DNA of 40,355 bases from an uncultured Treponema sp. (GTDB taxonomy: Bacteria > Spirochaetota > Spirochaetia > Treponematales > Treponemataceae). The position numbers were made by a program, and so were the translations under genes. Positions 31,271 to 40,288 of this stretch are shown piece after piece. How positions within the stretch are numbered: the stretch's first letter is position 1; every line of letters begins with the position of its first letter. Location of the stretch: contig CALINC010000096.1 of NCBI GenBank assembly GCA_938045195.1, forward strand, positions 1 to 40,355, given 5' to 3'. A model generated the notes under the pieces. That model searched no databases. It was not told the DNA's origin and saw nothing but the letters and a program-made list of their open reading frames with translations.

Positions 31271-33049
31271 TTATTCCGACCGCTGATACAATAATCGAAT
31301 TACAACGTATATGAATAAAAGAATCAGCATACCGAAAACTATAACCGAAACATATTTAGGCGTAACCGAAACAAAAAAGGCAATTAATAATTTGCACACA
31401 TATCGTATGCTTCCCAGTAAAAGATATGCTAAAAACGGACAAAGAGGAGCGGCAATAGCCCAGCGTTTTTTAAATTTTACGCCCGGAATCAATCTAAAAA
31501 ACCATGCAAGAATCACTGCAACAACCGATATTATTAACAGCAACATCGGCTTTGCCAAACGGAATAAAATTTCGCGCAAATATGCTGCTTTTGTAAAGCC
31601 GTATTTTTCTGCAATTAAACTAAAATAATATAAACTTGAAAGTTTTATTTCGGTAGGGCTGTGTGATGCCGCTGTTTCTATTAAATTAAAATCTTCAATA
31701 TCCATAGGCAACATAATATTATAAGAATTTTCTTTCGGTAAAACACCTGTAATAACTTCGGGCTCAATATCATTATCAAAAATATTTCTGTCTACCGGAC
31801 GAATTTGCAACATTAACGAATCTTTCCCGTCGGCATTTTCAAGTTTTTTTAATTTTGAATATGGAATTAAAATCGAATATTTTAAGCGGCCGTTTTCATA
31901 ATAAGAGTATTCGGTGTTCATCAAATAAACTTCATTATTTTTTTTATCTATGGTTCTCGCAATACCGTAAATATTTATTTTGGAATTTGCCGTAGCTGAA
32001 TTAAAAACTGAAAAACAAATGTTTTTATTTATGATAAAAGCCGGAATATTTTCTATTTCATCATAAAAAAAGGTATTGTATTCAAGATTTGCTTTTGCCA
32101 AATTTAAAAAACGTTCAAGCTCTTCATCCTTTTTAGTTTCGTCCGCTCGTAATAAATCGTTTTTAATTTGTAAAAAAGAATAATAAGCTTTTATAAAATT
32201 CCCCGCCTGCATAGCCTCATAGGCTTGTTTTTTATTTCTAAAAAGAAGTATGCCCGGCTGCTCTAAAGAAGAATTTAAGCCTTTTTCGATTTCTTCCCAC
32301 GAATGCTTTGCAATATTTTCCGCTTCTGATTTTAGCGGGTGCCCGTCGGCAAAAGTCTGATATGCCAGTTTTGCATAATAATGAGCTGTATACAAATCAA
32401 ATAAAATCATCGCTTTTTCTGCAATATTTAAAGCGGCTTCAGGCGAAAGTTTTTCTGCGATTTGTAAATCTTGCACTACTTTTTCCAAATCGCTGTTTTT
32501 TTCGATACAAAATTCTTCATCGGAAATTTTTATCATCTCATAAATTCTATTTGCATCATTCCCCTCAGGCCAAATGCTGATCGCCCCTTTGATATGTTTT
32601 AAAGCATTTGCGTATTCCTTGCGGGCAGCGGCTTCTTTTGCAAGTTTTGTGTACTCAATATATGACTCGGTTTTATCCGCTGCTTGTGCTTGTTTTCCCA
32701 AAAGAATCGGTTTTACGGCTTCTGAAAGTATAACATAACACGATACGGCAATCATGGAAACAATAAAAAACGATTGTATAAAACGTACTATTTCGGGCGA
32801 GCGGCGTTCCATTTTTACAGGACCGTATTTTCCGAAAATTATGGTATAGCCCAAAATTATTGTACTGATATATATAAAAGGAAAATAAAAGATAAATAAT
32901 AAAACGGCGTTTCTTATTTTCCATCCTTGCAAGAGCGGCTCCAATAAATTATTTTTTACCGGCATAAAAAAAGCCGCAGCAAAACAACCTGCAAGACCTA
33001 TTAAAAAAAGAAGAATAAAATACGGGAGTATTTTTGAAATTTTATACAT
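31271..33049 (-). CDS. Multi-pass membrane protein with TPR-like soluble region
   Basis: A 592-residue protein. Three transmembrane helices at the N terminus (about 7-30, 48-72, 90-112), a soluble helical region (about 125-340) with TPR-like repeats (YTKLAKEAAARKEYANALKH, SPEAALNIAEKAM), a beta-rich part to about 470, and three more helices near the C terminus (about 490-585). No catalytic motif is recognised. It overlaps the next upstream gene by 8 bp, so the two form a coupled pair. Family unknown to me. The spirochaete envelope is a plausible setting. Confidence 0.6.
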   Translation of the reverse strand: MYKISKILPYFILLFLIGLAGCFAAAFFMPVKNNLLEPLLQGWKIRNAVLLFIFYFPFIYISTIILGYTIIFGKYGPVKMERRSPEIVRFIQSFFIVSMIAVSCYVILSEAVKPILLGKQAQAADKTESYIEYTKLAKEAAARKEYANALKHIKGAISIWPEGNDANRIYEMIKISDEEFCIEKNSDLEKVVQDLQIAEKLSPEAALNIAEKAMILFDLYTAHYYAKLAYQTFADGHPLKSEAENIAKHSWEEIEKGLNSSLEQPGILLFRNKKQAYEAMQAGNFIKAYYSFLQIKNDLLRADETKKDEELERFLNLAKANLEYNTFFYDEIENIPAFIINKNICFSVFNSATANSKINIYGIARTIDKKNNEVYLMNTEYSYYENGRLKYSILIPYSKLKKLENADGKDSLMLQIRPVDRNIFDNDIEPEVITGVLPKENSYNIMLPMDIEDFNLIETAASHSPTEIKLSSLYYFSLIAEKYGFTKAAYLREILFRLAKPMLLLIISVVAVILAWFFRLIPGVKFKKRWAIAAPLCPFLAYLLLGSIRYVCKLLIAFFVSVTPKYVSVIVFGMLILLFIYVVIRLLYQRSE

Positions 33050-33917
33050 GTGCTGCCTGCCTATTTTTATTAAAAAAGCCTTGCCCTTGTTTGGAATTTT
33101 TTTTAGGTTTGAAAGACTTTATTTTTTTCGGATTTTTCTTCTTGGGATATTGAGGTCTCGGATTTTTTATTATATATCGAATAAAAAGCAAAAAGCCGGT
33201 ATACATATAAAATAAAAAAGCTATAAGAGTAAAGCAAATAGGAAAAACCGAACCCTGCGGCAGCCTCAGAGGAATATTTTGTAAGACTAATTTTTCAAAG
33301 TCATTAATTTTTGCATAACTATAACCGTAAAATAGCAGATATGAAAAAAACGGTAAAAGGCTAAAGTTTAAAATTTTCCAATCGCTGCAAATTGTGCATA
33401 CCCAAAAAGAAGTTACTAAGAGAAAAAACGAACCTGCAAAAATTAAATAGTTTATATAACTTTTAGTATACTGTAAAAAAATATCCTGCATAAGCGGAAT
33501 TACAATTTCATGCGTTTCTTGTAAAAAAAGAGGCAACTCAATAAATTCAATTAAATATTCGTCTTTCGTCAGTTCTTGTTTTTGTGAATTAAATACAAAA
33601 TCTATTTTGTGTGCCTGTGAATAAATTGCAGGAATAATACCTGCAAAAAAAATTCCAAAAATAAAAACGAAAATCAAAAAAGAAAGCCAGTTTTTTGACC
33701 TATGCCTCATCAAAAAAACATAGACCGAAAAAACGGCACATACGCAAGCAAGCGGTAAAAATAAATACATCTTATGTAGTGCCGCATATAATAAGAAATT
33801 ATAATTCCCGTTTCCGAACATTAAATATTGCCAAAGTCCCGCAAAAATTGAAAATGCGGCAAGCCATAAAATAAAATTCACAATAAAAACGACGGGTATC
33901 AATAATGAATTTTTCAT
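33042..33917 (-). CDS. Multi-pass membrane protein with basic C-terminal tail
   Basis: A 291-residue protein with about six transmembrane segments (SLLIPVVFIVNFILWLAAFS, YLFLPLACVCAVFSVYVFL, LSFLIFVFIFGIFFAGIIP and later ones). A lysine-rich tail (about 255-291, PKKKNPKKIKSFKPKKN) is likely cytoplasmic. A loop of about 70 residues after the third helix may be periplasmic. ATG 33917 (MKNSLL) is preferred; AGGT precedes it. An earlier start at 33956 would add 13 residues. It is coupled by overlap to the 592-residue membrane protein and lies 66 bp downstream of truB. No family is recognised. Confidence 0.6.
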   Translation of the reverse strand: MKNSLLIPVVFIVNFILWLAAFSIFAGLWQYLMFGNGNYNFLLYAALHKMYLFLPLACVCAVFSVYVFLMRHRSKNWLSFLIFVFIFGIFFAGIIPAIYSQAHKIDFVFNSQKQELTKDEYLIEFIELPLFLQETHEIVIPLMQDIFLQYTKSYINYLIFAGSFFLLVTSFWVCTICSDWKILNFSLLPFFSYLLFYGYSYAKINDFEKLVLQNIPLRLPQGSVFPICFTLIAFLFYMYTGFLLFIRYIIKNPRPQYPKKKNPKKIKSFKPKKNSKQGQGFFNKNRQAAHV

Positions 33918-33983
33918 AATTACCTGTATTGTAACATAAAAGTACTCATATAGCAAGAGAAATTATTTTATTTTACCAATGAT

Positions 33984-35003
33984 TTATGAATGCCCGATAA
34001 CGGCTTCATACTTAAAACCTTGCGGCATAACGGATACTAAACCGGCGTACTCATTGCCTGCAAAAACCGCTATTTTTTTTAAAGCATTATTTTTAAAAAA
34101 ATCATTTTGCAAAGATGTAAACCAATAATTTTTTATTTTTTTTCCGCAACAGAAATCATCAATATATTTTTTATTAAGAAAAAGCACCGGAAGATTCAAG
34201 GCGGCAGCAATTTTGGGCGTAAAGTATAAGGCTTTTTCTTTTAGTTCATCAGGCGGAAGTACGGCAGAGTTCATATTTTTTTCGGCGGCTGCGGAACCCC
34301 ATGAAGAAGTTGCTGCCCATATATCGGGCAGCTTTTCAAAATCAGGCAGTCCCGAAGCACAGACAGCTTGTTCCAGCGTAAAACCGCCTACAGCCGTCCG
34401 CCTCAAAGCCTTTACATAAGCGCAGCTCCCCGAATATGCAGCCAAGTCGCGTACAAGAGAGCGGATATATGTTCCTTTAGAACATGAAACAGTAAGCCGA
34501 ACATATTTAACATTTCCGTCCGCTTTTTTTATCACATCGGATATATGTATATCAAAGATTTGAATATAACGGGCTTGCAGCATAACGGTTTCACCGGAGC
34601 GGATTCTGTCTGAGGCTCTTTTTCCGTTTATTTTAATTGCTGAAAATTCTGGCGGAGTTTGTTGAATGATACCCATAAAATGCGGTATTGCTTTTTCGAT
34701 TGCAGCTATTGATGGGCAAGAGCTTGTTTTAATAATAGTACCGCATGGGTCAAGAGTATCGGTTTGTATGCCGAATTCAGCCCAAACGTCATAGTTTTTT
34801 TTACTTGCCGAAATTATTTCTGCCAATCCGGTTAGTTGCCCCGAAAGCAAAACCAAAAGTCCGTCTGCAAAAGAATCAAGCGTACCGGTATGTCCGACTT
34901 TTTTTGTACCGAGAGTTTTTTTAACTGAGGACATTGAGCCGAAGCTGGTAACACCCGAAGGCTTTGCATAAGGAATTATAAAATTTAAAGACTTATTTTG
35001 CAT
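33984..35003 (-). CDS. truB: tRNA pseudouridine(55) synthase
   Basis: This enzyme isomerises U55 of tRNA to pseudouridine. The catalytic motif GHTGTLDSFADGLL puts the nucleophile Asp43 in place. QTPPEFSAIKINGKRASDRIR and KGTYIRSLVRDLA are also conserved. The 339-residue product is longer than usual (about 300) because of a C-terminal extension with a PUA-like end (FAGNEYAGLVSV). It overlaps rbfA by 11 bp. It is the last recognisable gene of the rimP-nusA-infB-rbfA-truB operon. Confidence 0.95.
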   Translation of the reverse strand: MQNKSLNFIIPYAKPSGVTSFGSMSSVKKTLGTKKVGHTGTLDSFADGLLVLLSGQLTGLAEIISASKKNYDVWAEFGIQTDTLDPCGTIIKTSSCPSIAAIEKAIPHFMGIIQQTPPEFSAIKINGKRASDRIRSGETVMLQARYIQIFDIHISDVIKKADGNVKYVRLTVSCSKGTYIRSLVRDLAAYSGSCAYVKALRRTAVGGFTLEQAVCASGLPDFEKLPDIWAATSSWGSAAAEKNMNSAVLPPDELKEKALYFTPKIAAALNLPVLFLNKKYIDDFCCGKKIKNYWFTSLQNDFFKNNALKKIAVFAGNEYAGLVSVMPQGFKYEAVIGHS

Positions 35004-35385
35004 CCTGTTTTAATGGTTCGTCCGAATTTTCCAAAGGCGAAATTTCGAGGTTTTCTAATTTATGTATCATATCAATCCCCTCTTTTATGCTTTTATCGAA
35101 GATAAAATTAAGCTCAGGGCATTGGCGGATATGCAGTTTTTTTGCCAAGGCTGTGCGGATAAAGCCGCCTGCATTTTCCAAGCCTCTCACCCCTTGTTTT
35201 GTTTTATGTTCGTCAAGAAAACTGGAAACATATACTTTTGCATAAGCCAAATCACCTGAAACAATTACGCGGTTTATGGAAAGTAATGAAGAAACTCTTG
35301 GGTCTTTTATTTTTTGTGAAGCAATCAAAGAAGATATTTCTTCTCTGATTTGCTCCCCTAAACGCTCTAATCTAAATTCGCTCAT
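34993..35385 (-). CDS. rbfA: Ribosome-binding factor A
   Basis: A 30S maturation factor with a KH-like fold. The 130-residue protein starts MSEFRLERLGEQIREEISSL, matching the family, with the KVYVSSFLDE strand and RTALAKKLHIRQCPELNFIFDKS near the centre. It overlaps infB by 4 bp (ATGA type) and truB by 11 bp, so all three are translationally coupled. Confidence 0.95.
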   Translation of the reverse strand: MSEFRLERLGEQIREEISSLIASQKIKDPRVSSLLSINRVIVSGDLAYAKVYVSSFLDEHKTKQGVRGLENAGGFIRTALAKKLHIRQCPELNFIFDKSIKEGIDMIHKLENLEISPLENSDEPLKQDAK

Positions 35386-38138
35386 TCTTTATTCTCATTC
35401 TGCAAAATTTCGGGTGCTTTGTAGTTTTCCGTATCGCTCAACTTTCTGGCAATCTCGATTACTTCAATAACTTCCATCTGGTCGTCAACCTGAACATCAT
35501 TAAAGTCTTCAATACAAATGCCGCATTCAAAACCTGCTGCAACTTCTTTTGCATCGTCCTTAAACCGTTTGAGAGAAGATATTTTTCCCGTATGAATAAC
35601 GATGCCCTCTCTAATAACGTGAACCGTACAATTTCGCTTAACAATACCGTCGGTAACATAACAGCCCGCAATTTTTCCGATTTTAGGAACCTTGAACGTA
35701 TCGCGGACTTCAACATTACCAATAACTTGTTCTTTAATATCCGGTGAAAGCATCCCTTCCATTGCCGCCTTAATTTCGTCAACAGCTTTATAAATGACGG
35801 TATACTTTCTTATATCTACCTTTTCCTGTTCGGCTAAAAGTTTTGCTTGCGGCGTAGGACGGACATTAAAGCCGATAATAATCGCATTTGAATCTGCAGC
35901 AGCAAGCATAACATCGGAATCATTAATTGCACCGGCAGAAGCATGAATGGCATTAAGTCTAATTTCAGGAGTAGATAATTTCTCCAACGATTGCTTTAAG
36001 GCTTCTACAGAACCTTGGACATCACCCTTTATAATAACCTTAAGCTCAAGGACTTCGCCCTCGTGAATAGTCTCATACAAGTTATCAAGCGTAACTTTCT
36101 TAACATTTTTGGAGACCTCAAAGCGTTTAAGTTCCTGCCGTTTATCCGAAATTTGGCGTGCAATTTTTTCGGAATCCGTTACTTGGAAAGGATCTCCGGC
36201 GTTGGGCATTCCCTCAAGTCCCAATATTTCTACCGGCATACTGGGGGTCGCTTCGTCTATTTTTTCGCCTCGGTCATTAAAAATAGCACGCACTCTTCCC
36301 GAATAAATACCTGCAACATAAGGATCGCCGGTACGCAGGATACCGCGCTGAACTATAATCGTGGCAACTATACCGCGTCCATGGTCTATTCTGGATTCTA
36401 TAACCTTACCTTCGGCATTGCAGTCGTAATTTGCTTTAAGCTCCAATACTTCGGATTGCAAAAGAATAGTTTCAAGAAGCGTATCAATACCTTGTTTTTT
36501 CAATGCGGAAATTTCCACAAACATGGTTCTGCCTCCCCATTCTTCGGGCATAAGCCCCAATTCCGAAAGACGGGTTTTCACCCTGTCAATATTTGCTTCC
36601 GGTTTATCAACCTTATTTACCGCTACAATAATCGGCACATCGGCAGCTTTCGCATGATTAATGGCTTCAATGGTTTGAGGCATAACACCGTCATCCGCTG
36701 CAACTACCAAAACAACAATATCGGTAATTTCCGCACCGCGCGCTCTCATCATTGTAAAAGCCTCGTGTCCCGGAGTATCCAAGAACGTAATTTTTCCGCC
36801 GGGAGTATTTACCGTGTAAGCTCCGATATGCTGCGTAATTCCGCCGAATTCTCCGGCGACAATATTTGAACTTCGTATTGCATCCAAAGTTTTCGTCTTA
36901 CCGTGATCAACATGACCCATAATAGTTACAACCGGCGGACGGCTTTTCAAATCCGTTATATTATCAGCCGTTGTTTCGATAACAGTTTCATCATAAAGGC
37001 TGACAATCTTTACATCGCAATCATATTCCGAAGCTAAAATAGTAGCGGTATCGGAATCTATAGACTGATTCATGGTAACCATCATTCCCATTCCCATGAG
37101 TTTACCGATAAGTTCCGAAGCCTTTAAATTCATTTTTTTTGCTAATTCCGAAACTGAAATAGATTCCATCATTTCAATTTGTTTAGGAACATTATGAATT
37201 TTTTCTTTTTGTTTTTTCTTTTGATTTAAAAGCTTCTCTTCAAAGAATTCATCTTCTTTATTTTTTTTGCTGTATATTTCTTTTTTAGCCTTATACGCCT
37301 TTTTATTTGTTTGCCCTTTATTTTTTTCTACCGGCATAGGCGCAGGAACGGAGCGTTGTCCGCCTAGTCCCATTGATCTATTTGACTGCGGACGGCCATC
37401 CTGTCTTCCGGTTCTATTTTGCTGTCCTTGTCCGCTGCGCAATCCCTGTTTTTTGCTGTCGGAATATGCCCGAGCTTGAGTACCTGAAAAACTGCTTTCG
37501 CGTCTCCGGTTTTGACCGCCTGAATGCTGCACTCGGTTTTTATCTCCTTTGCCGTCATTTCTATTTTTTTTAGAATTATCAGCAAGGTTTCCGGCTTTTA
37601 CATTCGGCCGTTTTGCAAGAAAATCAATAGGAGCGCTTTCATTTGAAGCTCCCGTAGTATGAGGCATTTCTGCCGGCTTTTCTTCTTTTTTTGCATTATA
37701 TTCATTAGGTTCTTTTAAACGGGTATCTTTTATTTGATTTCGATACTGCCGCTCTTGAGCCGCAGAATCTTTTTTTGTTTCTTCCGGGCTGCGGAATTTT
37801 TTATCGGTCTGTTTTTGTTTCAAAGCATCATTCTTTTGTTGAACTTGAGCCTTTCCATCGTGCTTATTATCCTGATGCCCTTCTTTACGCGGTTCCTGTT
37901 TAGATTTTACAGCTTGCGGGGTAATTTTTTTTACCGAAACTACAGGTCTAGGCGAATCTTTTGATATTGAACCCGAAGGTTTTTCTTCATGATTTTTTGC
38001 CTTTTCAGATGAAGTTTTAGTCCGCTTAACTATAACCTTTTTTTTCTGTTCTGAAACCGTTTTCTGCTCGGAAGCCGATTTAGCTTTTTTATTGAGAATT
38101 ACATCCGGTTTATTTGTTTTTTCAATATCCTCTGCCAT
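35382..38138 (-). CDS. infB: Translation initiation factor IF-2
   Basis: A GTPase that brings fMet-tRNA to the 30S subunit. 918 residues. The first 290 or so are Lys/Glu/Gln/Arg-rich and disordered. An IF2N domain follows (MESISVSELAKKMNLKASEL). The G domain starts near 406 with GHVDHGKT, DTPGHEAF, NKVDKPE and SALKK. Domains II-IV (beta-barrel, then GDVQGSVEAL, and a C-terminal barrel ending near VIEVIEIARKL) are complete. Start is ATG 38138. It follows nusA by 17 bp. Confidence 0.97.
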   Translation of the reverse strand: MAEDIEKTNKPDVILNKKAKSASEQKTVSEQKKKVIVKRTKTSSEKAKNHEEKPSGSISKDSPRPVVSVKKITPQAVKSKQEPRKEGHQDNKHDGKAQVQQKNDALKQKQTDKKFRSPEETKKDSAAQERQYRNQIKDTRLKEPNEYNAKKEEKPAEMPHTTGASNESAPIDFLAKRPNVKAGNLADNSKKNRNDGKGDKNRVQHSGGQNRRRESSFSGTQARAYSDSKKQGLRSGQGQQNRTGRQDGRPQSNRSMGLGGQRSVPAPMPVEKNKGQTNKKAYKAKKEIYSKKNKEDEFFEEKLLNQKKKQKEKIHNVPKQIEMMESISVSELAKKMNLKASELIGKLMGMGMMVTMNQSIDSDTATILASEYDCDVKIVSLYDETVIETTADNITDLKSRPPVVTIMGHVDHGKTKTLDAIRSSNIVAGEFGGITQHIGAYTVNTPGGKITFLDTPGHEAFTMMRARGAEITDIVVLVVAADDGVMPQTIEAINHAKAADVPIIVAVNKVDKPEANIDRVKTRLSELGLMPEEWGGRTMFVEISALKKQGIDTLLETILLQSEVLELKANYDCNAEGKVIESRIDHGRGIVATIIVQRGILRTGDPYVAGIYSGRVRAIFNDRGEKIDEATPSMPVEILGLEGMPNAGDPFQVTDSEKIARQISDKRQELKRFEVSKNVKKVTLDNLYETIHEGEVLELKVIIKGDVQGSVEALKQSLEKLSTPEIRLNAIHASAGAINDSDVMLAAADSNAIIIGFNVRPTPQAKLLAEQEKVDIRKYTVIYKAVDEIKAAMEGMLSPDIKEQVIGNVEVRDTFKVPKIGKIAGCYVTDGIVKRNCTVHVIREGIVIHTGKISSLKRFKDDAKEVAAGFECGICIEDFNDVQVDDQMEVIEVIEIARKLSDTENYKAPEILQNENKE

Positions 38139-38155
38139 ATTTCCTATATCACCTC

Positions 38156-39640
38156 TTATTCTTCATCTTCATACTCAAATGCAAGTTCTACACCGCAATG
38201 CGGACATTTTGTCATATTGATTGTAATCGGATAACCGCATTCGGGACACTCAAATTCTTCATCTTGGGAGTCATCAGCTCCACTCATCTCAGCTTCGGAC
38301 TGTTCTTCCGTCTCTTCCGAAACTTCCTCATCCACAACTTCAACGGCATTTGCAATAATATCAAGAAGCGTGTCCGCCATTTCCTCCGTCATTCCGGAGA
38401 GTGTACGAATTTCGTCGTCTTCTTTATTTATCAAATCTTGAACATCTTCAATTCCATTATTATACAAAACTGTAAGAATATCATCGGTAATTCCCGGCAA
38501 TTCTGAAACATTGGAAATTTCTTCATATTCTTCGTCTTCATCAACAAACAGGTCTTCAACAGCCTTAATCGCATCGGTGTAAATATCCATCTCTTTGAAT
38601 TGTTCTTCGGTTTTTACATCAATGTTCCAATCTACAAGACGGTTTGCAAGCCTTACGTTTAAGCCCTGTTTTCCTATTGCAAGTGATAATTGCGCATCCG
38701 ATACTATTGCGAGGGCAAGTCTTTTTTCGGCATCAATAATTATAACTTTTATAACATCCGCTGGAGAAAGAGCATTTTTTATATATGTTTTAGGGTCTTC
38801 AGAATATGGGAGAATATCTATCTTCTCATCGTCAAGTTCCGAAATAACCGCTTGAATCCTCGCTCCCTTTGCACCGACACACGCACCCACAGGGTCTACA
38901 TCTCCGCGCGTTGAAGAAACGGAGACCTTTGTCCTAAAACCCGCCTCTCGAACGATATTATGAATTTTAACTATACCGCTTTCAATCTCCGGTACTTCAA
39001 GCTCTAAAATCCGCCTCACAAATTGGCTGTCCGTTCTAGAAAGAATAAGCTGAACAATATTCGATTGCTTATGTTTTTTTACTTCCTTTATAAGTGCTTT
39101 AATTCGAGTTTCTTCTCCAGCTGCGGTATTACGCCCAAAATGATCGCGAGGCGACTGGAACTTTTGCGGTAAAAGCCCCTCTACTTTGCCCAAGTCTACA
39201 TAAATATTTCCGTTGCGTTCACGGTGATAATAGCCTATAATGATCTCTCCGACCTTTGTGCTGTATTCGGCATATAAAGCATCCTTTTGGCGTTCCTTCA
39301 AACATTGGGTTGCCCGCTGCATTCCGACGCGGGCTGCATTTATCCCAAAATTTTTAGGATCAATTTCGACGAGCAGCTCATCTCCTATTTCACAATCGGG
39401 TGCAAGAGTTTTTGCGTCCTCCAAACTTATTTCAAAGACCTTATTATTGACATGTTCCGCAATAGTTTTTTTTGAATAAATCTTTCCTGTCTCTGCATTA
39501 AAGACGGCATTTATATCCGTTCCGAATTGTTTTTTATATGACGCTTTTAAGGCTTGTTCAACAACATGCAGAACGAAATCATCGTCTATTCCTTTTTCTT
39601 GAGCAAATATTTTGATTGCCTCTGTTATTCCCATTGACAT
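38156..39640 (-). CDS. nusA: Transcription termination/antitermination factor NusA with C-terminal zinc ribbon
   Basis: NusA binds RNA polymerase and RNA to control pausing and termination. The 494-residue protein shows the N-terminal polymerase-binding domain, S1 (GKVEGLLPQKF region), and KH1/KH2 with CVGAKGARIQAVISELDDEKIDI and LSLAIGKQGLNVRLA. An HhH/AR-like module (residues about 385-440, VSELPGITDDILTVLYNNGI) and an acidic segment follow. Unusually, it ends with a zinc ribbon, Cys465-x2-Cys468 and Cys479-x2-Cys482. AGGGAG lies upstream of ATG 39640. Confidence 0.96.
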   Translation of the reverse strand: MSMGITEAIKIFAQEKGIDDDFVLHVVEQALKASYKKQFGTDINAVFNAETGKIYSKKTIAEHVNNKVFEISLEDAKTLAPDCEIGDELLVEIDPKNFGINAARVGMQRATQCLKERQKDALYAEYSTKVGEIIIGYYHRERNGNIYVDLGKVEGLLPQKFQSPRDHFGRNTAAGEETRIKALIKEVKKHKQSNIVQLILSRTDSQFVRRILELEVPEIESGIVKIHNIVREAGFRTKVSVSSTRGDVDPVGACVGAKGARIQAVISELDDEKIDILPYSEDPKTYIKNALSPADVIKVIIIDAEKRLALAIVSDAQLSLAIGKQGLNVRLANRLVDWNIDVKTEEQFKEMDIYTDAIKAVEDLFVDEDEEYEEISNVSELPGITDDILTVLYNNGIEDVQDLINKEDDEIRTLSGMTEEMADTLLDIIANAVEVVDEEVSEETEEQSEAEMSGADDSQDEEFECPECGYPITINMTKCPHCGVELAFEYEDEE

Positions 39641-39672
39641 TTATTATTCTCCCTGTTTATTAAAAGATGTTT

Positions 39673-40122
39673 TTAAAAATTACATTTTGCCTTTTTTATA
39701 TGTTCATACGGAATTTCCAAGTCAATTCCGTCCTCTGTTAAAATTATACCTTTTTCGTTTACCGCTTTTAAGATACCGCGCCGCCACTCCGTTATGGAAG
39801 CATCCCAAATTTCGGCAGTTTCTCCTTGGAAAGCAAATAATTCTACAGAGCGCTTTACCACCCTATTTATTCCCGGAGAACTTACTTCCATTTCAATATC
39901 TTGCGAACCGATTAAGGCTTCAAGCCGTGTTTGCAGCATTCTATGTATCGATGCACAGTCTTTTATGCCGACACCATCTTTTTTGCCTTTTATGACGGCT
40001 TTTATATGCCAATTATTCTGTTTGCGGAAAACATTTAAATCAACAAGTTTAAAGCCCATGTTTTCAACAAGAGGTTCGCAATCGGCAAAATACGGAATAT
40101 CTTTTTTTAAAATGAACTCCAA
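39673..40122 (-). CDS. rimP: Ribosome maturation factor RimP
   Basis: A 149-residue 30S assembly factor with the pattern VENMGFKLVDLNVFRK, VGIKDCASIHRMLQTRLEAL, then DIEMEVSSPGINRVVK (the SPG motif) and a C-terminal SH3-like part. Start is TTG 40122 with GGAGG 6 nt upstream. It leads the operon: nusA follows after 32 bp. Upstream lie a promoter and an attenuator-like hairpin. Confidence 0.93.
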   Translation of the reverse strand: MEFILKKDIPYFADCEPLVENMGFKLVDLNVFRKQNNWHIKAVIKGKKDGVGIKDCASIHRMLQTRLEALIGSQDIEMEVSSPGINRVVKRSVELFAFQGETAEIWDASITEWRRGILKAVNEKGIILTEDGIDLEIPYEHIKKAKCNF

Positions 40123-40146
40123 TTTGTTCCTCCAATTAAAACCTGT

Positions 40147-40202
40147 ACATACAAAAAAGGAGCCGTATGAACGACTCCGAAGTAAAAGGATATTTTGTAT
40201 GT
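40147..40202 (-). promoter_or_regulatory. Attenuator-like two-tier hairpin in the rimP operon leader
   Basis: On the minus strand an inner hairpin GGAGTCGT/ACGGCTCC (8 bp, one G-T; 40159-40178) is followed by six T's, forming a complete intrinsic terminator. An outer 10-bp stem ACATACAAAA/TTTTGTATGT (40193-40202 with 40147-40156) wraps it and includes most of the T tract. It lies between the promoter and rimP, so it is likely a transcription attenuator; it could instead terminate an upstream gene. Confidence 0.65.
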
Positions 40203-40211
40203 TCTAAATAA

Positions 40212-40240
40212 ATATTATCATAAATTAAAAATATATGCAA
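40212..40240 (-). promoter_or_regulatory. Promoter of the rimP-nusA-infB operon
   Basis: Minus strand TTGCAT (40235-40240), 17-bp spacer, TAATAT (40212-40217). The transcript starts near 40205, immediately before the outer arm of the leader hairpin. Confidence 0.6.
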
Positions 40241-40288
40241 GGGGGCATAAAAGGATTCCGTATTATATAGACATCAATATCCATTTTT

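Noticed and set aside
36015..36869. 284-codon open frame opposite infB
   Set aside because: Antisense to a conserved GTPase region; no ribosome-binding site and no recognisable domain.
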